A DNA stretch of 64,000 bases from JOPF136 sp963773835 (GTDB taxonomy: Bacteria; Acidobacteriota; Terriglobia; Acidiferrales; UBA7541), in the NCBI GenBank assembly GCA_963773835.1, contig CAVZCQ010000002.1:310001-374000 (forward strand), written 5' to 3'. Each line of letters begins with the position of its first letter. Position 1 is the stretch's first letter. Positions 58,837 to 64,000 of the stretch are shown in pieces. The translations under genes and the position numbers were made by a program. Under the pieces are notes generated by a model, which saw nothing but the letters and a program-made list of their open reading frames with translations, did not search any database and was not told the DNA's origin.

Positions 58837-60612
58837 GTGCCGCCCTGCTCTGTGATACTACCTGTCAGAACTGGAATGGCTCTGGCCCCCGCCAACCGCC
58901 GCCCGGACCGGCGCGCCGCGTCGCGCAGGGTGGGGTTCCCCCGCTCGGGCGCAATCCTTTGTTCGCTCGGCCTACTGAGTCTGGCGGCTGTGCTGGGCTT
59001 GAACGGTTGCGGTGGCGCCGGCCCGTCGAATACTCCGAATCCCGGCCAGGTATTCCCAGGACCACCGCCTCCCCCCGATGCCTTCCTGACGGCTGCGGAT
59101 GTGCAGAACATCGTGACTGCGGCTGCGCTGTCCGCGAACGACGAGACGATGATCATCGCCGTCACCGACCGCCAGGGCAATGTTCTCGCGCTGTACCGCA
59201 AGCCCATGGCGCCGGTGAACACATCGTTGGGCGTCAATTACATTGCGTCGACAAATACGCCGGTAATTGCGAATGATTTGGCAATCTCGCTGGCGCATAC
59301 CGCCGGATTCTTCAGCAACGACCAGGCTCCGCTCTCCTCGCGCACCGTCCGGTTCATCAGCGGGATCCATTTTCCGCCGGGCGTGATGAACCAGCCGAAC
59401 GCGGACCTCTACGGAATCGAAAACACGAACCGCGGCTGCACGCTGGTTCCACCGGCCAATTTCATCGCGGGACAGGGACTGCCGCCGGCCACGGCGCTTG
59501 CAGGCGGGCCAGGGCTCGGTATCACCACGGGAAAAGCGGACCTGATGGACAGCCAGCCATTTGCTGTGAATCCCGGCGGCGTGCCGATCTTCAAAGCCAA
59601 CGCGGCGGGAAATGTATTCGCCGTCGGCGGCGTTGGGGTGGTGGCCTCGACCCTGGACGTGGCGGAGTTCGCCGCCTTTTCCGGCGCGTTCTCCACCGGG
59701 TTCGGAATCCCCAGCCTTCCCCCGCCGGGCGTGGTCATTGTCGGCGGAATCGCGCTGCCCTTCGTGAACAACACCACCAGACCCGCGGGGTTCGCCCCCG
59801 AGACCAATCCCCCACCCGGCGCCTTCGTTCCTCTCGCCGCCACGCTCTACGTGCCGGCCACCAACACAACCCGGGGCAGCCCGGGGCCGGTGCCGGAAGA
59901 GGATTTGATAACTCCTGCGGCCGGGCCCGTGGGTGGACTCTCCGCAATGCAGGTGGCCGGAATCCTGGACGCCGCGGAGTCCGCAGCGAACCAGACGCGC
60001 GGCGTCATCCGTCTGCCGCTGGGGTCGCGCGCACACATGGTAATCGCCGTGGCGGACCTCGACGGCACGCTCATCGGCCTGCGCCGCATGCGCGATGCCA
60101 CGATTTTCAGCGTGGACGTGGCCGCCTCCAAGGCCCGCAACATGATTTATTTCAACAGCGCTACGCGCGTGCCCGCGGACATGAGTCCGCTGCCCATCGG
60201 AACCTCCGTGACCAACCGGACCATCAGTTTCGGCGCCATGCCGCTCTACCCTCCGGGCATCGACGGGACAACGCCAGGGCCGTTCTTCAACCTCTTCACG
60301 AACGACACGGCGAACCCCTGCTCGCAGGGATCCCAGCCGGCCAACGCGAACCAGAGCGGAATCGTGTTTTTCCCGGGAAGCGTGGGACTATACATCAATG
60401 GGACGCTGGTGGGCGGCCTGGGAATCAGCGGCGACGGCGTGGATCAGGACGATTTTGTGACCAACAGTGGCGGCTCCGGATTCCTCAACTTCACTCCGAC
60501 GTGCTCGGGCAACGGTTGCTACCTGCCCAACCCCTCCATTCGCGCCGACCAGCAGATTGTGAACGGGGTGCGGCTGCCCTTCTCCAAGTTCCCGCGCAAT
60601 CCTACGGATTAG
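58837..60612 (+). CDS. Lipoprotein with two GlcG/HbpS-like domains
   Basis: The 591-aa protein has a lipobox (GLNGC, about residue 58 from the GTG; an ATG at 58876 would shorten the leader to a more usual length). Two GlcG/HbpS-like domains follow. The first is at about 82-320 (FLTAADVQNIVTAAALSAND, then IIAVTDRQGNVLALYR). The second is at about 375-590 (LSAMQVAGILDAAESAA, then VIAVADLDGTLIGLRRM). Family members bind heme or small ligands, and HbpS is an extracellular heme sensor. Long Pro/Gly-rich loops separate strands. It is divergent from the cytochrome operon, so a heme-related link is plausible but unproven. Confidence 0.78.
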   Translation: MPPCSVILPVRTGMALAPANRRPDRRAASRRVGFPRSGAILCSLGLLSLAAVLGLNGCGGAGPSNTPNPGQVFPGPPPPPDAFLTAADVQNIVTAAALSANDETMIIAVTDRQGNVLALYRKPMAPVNTSLGVNYIASTNTPVIANDLAISLAHTAGFFSNDQAPLSSRTVRFISGIHFPPGVMNQPNADLYGIENTNRGCTLVPPANFIAGQGLPPATALAGGPGLGITTGKADLMDSQPFAVNPGGVPIFKANAAGNVFAVGGVGVVASTLDVAEFAAFSGAFSTGFGIPSLPPPGVVIVGGIALPFVNNTTRPAGFAPETNPPPGAFVPLAATLYVPATNTTRGSPGPVPEEDLITPAAGPVGGLSAMQVAGILDAAESAANQTRGVIRLPLGSRAHMVIAVADLDGTLIGLRRMRDATIFSVDVAASKARNMIYFNSATRVPADMSPLPIGTSVTNRTISFGAMPLYPPGIDGTTPGPFFNLFTNDTANPCSQGSQPANANQSGIVFFPGSVGLYINGTLVGGLGISGDGVDQDDFVTNSGGSGFLNFTPTCSGNGCYLPNPSIRADQQIVNGVRLPFSKFPRNPTD

Positions 60613-60634
60613 AGCCGCCCGTGGCGGCTGGGGC

Positions 60635-62050
60635 TCAGCCCTCGCGCACCTTCCGTCCGCTCAGATTGCCCAGCCCGTCGTAGGCCGCATACTTGTACAT
60701 TTCCGAGAGGGTCGGATAGTTGAAGCAGAGATCGATGAACGCGTCGATCGTATCGCCGTCGTAGAGTGACATCAGGCCCAGGTGGATCAGCTCGGTGGCG
60801 ATCTCCCCGATGATGTGCACACCCAGCAGCTTCTTGTCCGCGCGGTTGAACACCAGCTTCAGCTTCCCGTTCGTGTCGCCGCAGATCTGGCCACGCGCGT
60901 TGTTTGCGTAGCGCGCCACGCCAGTCAAGTAGTCGATCTTTTTCTCTTTGCAGGATTCCTCGGATTCCCCGACCGACGAAATTTCCGGAATCGTGTAAAT
61001 GCCCATCGGCAGCATCGATGCCACGCGCTGCTTGTATTGCAGCCCGAAGGCGTGGCACATGGCCACCCGCGCCTGCTCCATGGAGGTGGATGCCAGCGCG
61101 GGATTTCCAATGACGTCGCCCGCGGCGTAGATGTTCGGCACCTGGGTGCGGTAATGTTCGTCCACCTCGATGTGGCCCCGCTTGTTCACGGCCAGGCCCG
61201 CCTTTTCGAGCTGCAACCCGTCCACCGCCCCGATGCGCCCGGCGGCAAACAGCACCTTTTCCGCCTCCAGCACGTCGCCGTTCTTCATCGACATGCGCAC
61301 GCTGTTTGCGCCCTTCTCGATTTTTTCCATGCGGTCCTTGAACCGCAGCTCCATGCCCCACTCCGAGAACCGCTGGCTCAGCGTGTCGGAGAGCTCCCGG
61401 TCCAGAAAGGTAAGCACTGTGTCGCGCCCGTCGGTCAGGGTCACTTTCACGCCAAGGGCCAGGAAGATGGACGCGTACTCGCTCCCGATCACGCCCCCGC
61501 CCACCACGATCATCGACTGGGGAATCCGGTCCATGCGTAGGATGCTGTCCGAATCGAACACGGTGAGGTCGTCGAAGGGAATGTCCGGCGTGCGGTTCGG
61601 CTTCGAGCCCGTGGCGATCAGGATCACGTCTGCCGTCAGCGTGCGCCGCCTCCCGCCGGGCATGGCCACGGTGACGGTCTTGGCATCCTCGAATGCGGCC
61701 TGGCCCTGGATCAATTCGATTTTGTGCGCGTCCAGGTTCTTCAGGATTTTCCGCCGCTCCATCTCCGTCACCTGCTGCACGTGGTGCATGAAGTCCGCCA
61801 TCTTCAGCCCTTCGCGCAGGGAATAATCAATGCCGTAGAGCCCGCGCTGCTTCAGCCCGGAAAAATACAGCGCGGACTCGCGCAGGGTCTTGCTGGGGAC
61901 CGTGCCGGTGTTGATCCCGCTGCCCCCCACCTGCGGGGCGCGTTCGATCACGGCCACCTTCTTTCCGAAATAGGCCACCTGCGCGCCGCCCTTCTCGCCC
62001 GCCGGCCCGCAGCCAATCACCACAAGATCAAAGTGCTCTGCCCATGCCAT
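60635..62050 (-). CDS. sthA: Soluble pyridine nucleotide transhydrogenase
   Basis: The ATG at 62050 follows GGAGG by 6 bases and gives 471 aa. FAD site GCGPAGEKGG, NAD site GGGVIGSEYASIF and the dimer interface (late GVHIIGEIATELIHLG) fit the flavoprotein disulfide-reductase fold. The redox-cysteine loop reads GGSGINTGTVPSKTL and lacks both cysteines, which marks the soluble transhydrogenase and excludes lipoamide or mercuric reductase. It would exchange reducing power between NADPH and NADH. fumC lies upstream on the same strand, 214 bases away. Confidence 0.92.
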   Translation of the reverse strand: MAWAEHFDLVVIGCGPAGEKGGAQVAYFGKKVAVIERAPQVGGSGINTGTVPSKTLRESALYFSGLKQRGLYGIDYSLREGLKMADFMHHVQQVTEMERRKILKNLDAHKIELIQGQAAFEDAKTVTVAMPGGRRRTLTADVILIATGSKPNRTPDIPFDDLTVFDSDSILRMDRIPQSMIVVGGGVIGSEYASIFLALGVKVTLTDGRDTVLTFLDRELSDTLSQRFSEWGMELRFKDRMEKIEKGANSVRMSMKNGDVLEAEKVLFAAGRIGAVDGLQLEKAGLAVNKRGHIEVDEHYRTQVPNIYAAGDVIGNPALASTSMEQARVAMCHAFGLQYKQRVASMLPMGIYTIPEISSVGESEESCKEKKIDYLTGVARYANNARGQICGDTNGKLKLVFNRADKKLLGVHIIGEIATELIHLGLMSLYDGDTIDAFIDLCFNYPTLSEMYKYAAYDGLGNLSGRKVREG

Positions 62051-62226
62051 GCGATTCCTCCCCGCTCCCGCCATCGGAATGGAGCGCTCGACTCCTAGCC
62101 GGCGCGTTTCCTGCGACGCGGCCCAAGCGGCAGGGGCAGATTGTAGCCCCGGAAGTGCCGGAAGTGATGAGGATTTCTCGAACCGGCCCCGCTACGGGTG
62201 GGTCATCCTACCCTGCAGCGCCGCAG

Positions 62227-62253
62227 GTAGGGGCGGACCCGGGTGTCCGCCCC
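62227..62253 (+). repeat. GTAGGGGCGGAC...GTCCGCCC palindromic repeat
   Basis: GTAGGGGCGGACCCGGGTGT then CCGCCCC lies between sthA and fumC, close to the fumC stop at 62265. Confidence 0.8.
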
Positions 62254-62264
62254 ACGAGCCGAGC

Positions 62265-63680
62265 TCACGGGTGGGTCATCTCCGCGGGGCGGACCAGGCG
62301 GTCGAAATCCTCCCCGGAAAGATAGCCCAGCTTCAGCGCCGCCTCGCGCAGGCTGATTTTTTCGTGATGCGCCGTGTGCGCCACCTTCGCCGCTTTGTCG
62401 TAGCCGATGTGCGGGCTCAGCGCAGTCACCAGCATCAGCGAATTTTTCACGTACTCGTCGATCTGCTCGCGGTTGATTTCCATGCCCTTCACCGCGTACT
62501 CGACAAAGCCGTGGCAGGCGTCAGCAATCAGCCGCACGGAGTGCAGAAAATTGTGGATCATCACGGGCTTGAAGACGTTCAGCTCGAAGTTGCCCTGCGA
62601 GCCGGCAAAACCAATGGCCGCGTCGTTGCCGAACACCTGCACCACCACCATCGTCATGGCCTCGCACTGCGTCGGGTTCACTTTGCCGGGCATGATGGAG
62701 GATCCCGGCTCGTTTTCCGGCAGCACCAGCTCGCCCAGCCCGCACCGTGGCCCGGAGGCCAGCCAGCGGATGTCGTTGGCGATTTTCATCAGCGAAGCGC
62801 CGAGCGTTTTCAGCGCTCCGGAGGCGAACACGATTTCGTCGTGCGCGGAGAGCGCCGCGAATTTGTTGGGATGCGAGCGGAACGGAAGCCCGGTCAGCTC
62901 CGCGATTTTCCGCGCCGCGCGCTCCGCGAATTCCGGATGCGCATTGAGCCCGGTGCCCACTGCCGTCCCTCCGATGGCGAGCTGGTACAGGCCGTCGAGC
63001 GCCTGTTCCAGCCGCGTGATGTCCGCGCGCAGCAGCGCCGCCCAGCCGTTCATTTCCTGGTCCACGGTCACCGGAGTGGCGTCCTGGAGGTGCGTGCGCC
63101 CGATTTTCACGACTCCCGCGAACTCGCGCGCCTTCGCTTCAATCGCCTCCGCGACTTCGCGGACGGCGGGGATCAGCCGGTTTTTCACCTGCTCGGCCGC
63201 GGCGATGTGCATGGCGGTGGGAAACGTGTCGTTCGAGGACTGCGACATGTTCACGTCGTCATTCGGGTGAACGGGCTTTTTCGAGCCCATCACGCCCCCG
63301 GCCAGCTCGATGGCCCGGTTCGAGATCACTTCGTTCGCGTTCATGTTGGTCTGCGTCCCGCTGCCCGTCTGCCAGATGCGCAACGGAAAATGCTCGTCGA
63401 GCTTTCCTTCGATCACTTCGTCCGCGGCCTGGGTGATGAGCCGCGCTTTTTCAGCGGACAGCTTCTTCAGGTCTAAATTCACGAGCGCCGCGGCCTTTTT
63501 CAGCACGCCGAGCGCGCGGATCAGCTCGCGCGGCATCACGTCGTGGCCGATCGCGAAGTGCAGCAGCGAGCGCTCGGTCTGCGCGCCCCAGTAACGGTCG
63601 CTGGCCACTTCAATCGTGCCCATGCTGTCGGATTCGGTGCGGGTGGCTCGCGCCACGGTCATGGTCGTTTGTTCGGTCAT
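62265..63680 (-). CDS. fumC: Class II fumarate hydratase
   Basis: This 471-aa enzyme has the fumarase/aspartase signature GSSIMPGKVNPTQ with the catalytic serine loop, plus GSGTQTNMNANEVI, NDDVNMSQSSNDTFP and GRTHLQDATPVT. It is the oxygen-stable, iron-free fumarase of the citric-acid cycle. The start at 63680 follows AGAGAGG. It is encoded upstream of sthA on the same strand. The spacer carries a GTAGGGGCGG repeat. Confidence 0.96.
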   Translation of the reverse strand: MTEQTTMTVARATRTESDSMGTIEVASDRYWGAQTERSLLHFAIGHDVMPRELIRALGVLKKAAALVNLDLKKLSAEKARLITQAADEVIEGKLDEHFPLRIWQTGSGTQTNMNANEVISNRAIELAGGVMGSKKPVHPNDDVNMSQSSNDTFPTAMHIAAAEQVKNRLIPAVREVAEAIEAKAREFAGVVKIGRTHLQDATPVTVDQEMNGWAALLRADITRLEQALDGLYQLAIGGTAVGTGLNAHPEFAERAARKIAELTGLPFRSHPNKFAALSAHDEIVFASGALKTLGASLMKIANDIRWLASGPRCGLGELVLPENEPGSSIMPGKVNPTQCEAMTMVVVQVFGNDAAIGFAGSQGNFELNVFKPVMIHNFLHSVRLIADACHGFVEYAVKGMEINREQIDEYVKNSLMLVTALSPHIGYDKAAKVAHTAHHEKISLREAALKLGYLSGEDFDRLVRPAEMTHP

Positions 63681-63838
63681 GGGAATTATCCTCTCTGTGG
63701 AGCAGAGGCTGCAGGGTCGTCCCGTCCCCTATTCTAGTGCGAATCGGGCAGGTTGTCGCATCGCCGTGCGGCGCGGGCCGCAGCATCACTGCTCTTCGGG
63801 CTTCCGCCCGCGCCCGGTCGCGAGGCCGCGCCCACCGG

Positions 63839-64000
63839 CTACTCGGAACGAAGGGCGGTGATGGGGTCCACACTCGCGGCGCGACGCGAGGGAATGAAAC
63901 ATGCCGCCGCAGCCACACTCAGCACCACCAGCGCCACAGCGCCAAACGTCAGCGGGTCCGTGGACTGTACTCCGTACAGCAGCTCCTTCATCAGGCGCGT
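63839..64000 (-). CDS. C-terminal end of another ADOP-type permease (partial)
   Basis: The window cuts a gene that ends at 63839. The 53 visible residues (TRLMKELLYGVQSTDPLTFG, then VALVVLSVAAAACFIPSRRA and ASVDPITALRSE) match the tail of duplicated permeases, including the last transmembrane helix and the P-x-RRA-x-x-x-DP-x-x-ALR ending seen in the 27691-35384 copies. It is a fourth family member with intact coding at this end. The rest lies beyond the window. Confidence 0.85.
   Translation of the reverse strand, partial: TRLMKELLYGVQSTDPLTFGAVALVVLSVAAAACFIPSRRAASVDPITALRSE

Overview
This GC-rich 64 kb window most likely comes from an Acidobacteriota chromosome. The markers are three tandem ~820-residue MacB/FtsX-like permeases of the acidobacterial duplicated (ADOP) type plus the tail of a fourth at the right edge, a VWFA-related exported protein, a Rab/Ras-like GTPase next to an OmpA-domain protein, and many two-component and Rsb-type regulators. 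No rRNA, tRNA, CRISPR array or intact insertion sequence was seen.

Layout. 0.2-4.9 kb: a receiver/RsbRD-like protein split by a one-base frameshift, and a large multi-PAS hybrid histidine kinase. 5.2-9.4 kb: a compact RiPP-like cassette with a 61-aa precursor-like peptide, S26-like protease, HPrK-like kinase, PqqD-like protein, radical SAM/SPASM enzyme and nucleotidyltransferase, mostly with 4-bp overlaps. 9.5-16.8 kb (minus strand): a signalling block of receiver-ATPase, hybrid kinase with HPt, small GTPase, OmpA-like membrane protein, coiled-coil protein and a receiver/metallo-beta-lactamase fusion. 17-24.5 kb: bacterioferritin, HEAT protein, DinB-like protein, Rieske oxygenase, P450, VWFA protein and CPBP protease. 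24.9-39.4 kb: an efflux-type ABC region (adaptor, two stand-alone ATPases, a decayed permease stub, three permeases, and an NtrC/NtrY pair downstream). 39.5-51.4 kb: hemerythrin, periplasmic protein, aldehyde dehydrogenase, FabV, SerC, a class IV aminotransferase, M28 peptidase, STAS and RsbW-like regulators, and a class I aminotransferase. 51.5-52.5 kb: a VapBC-like pair followed by a HigA-like antitoxin gene with no standard start codon. 52.5-60.6 kb: a 1303-aa decaheme cytochrome with a C-terminal LVIVD-type propeller, overlapping by one base with an outer-membrane barrel gene, and a divergent lipoprotein with two GlcG/HbpS-like domains. 60.6-63.7 kb: SthA transhydrogenase and class II fumarase.

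Two systems deserve most attention: the RiPP-like cassette, whose precursor candidate ends in serine and sits beside an HPrK-like kinase, and the cytochrome-barrel pair, which looks like an electron conduit across the outer membrane. Small repeats are spread through the window: 7-bp-period arrays that form inverted arms in the permease spacers and around a four-helix-bundle gene, and palindromes of the GGGCGGACAC...GTCCGCCC type. Two of these repeats have entered the nucleotidyltransferase reading frame.
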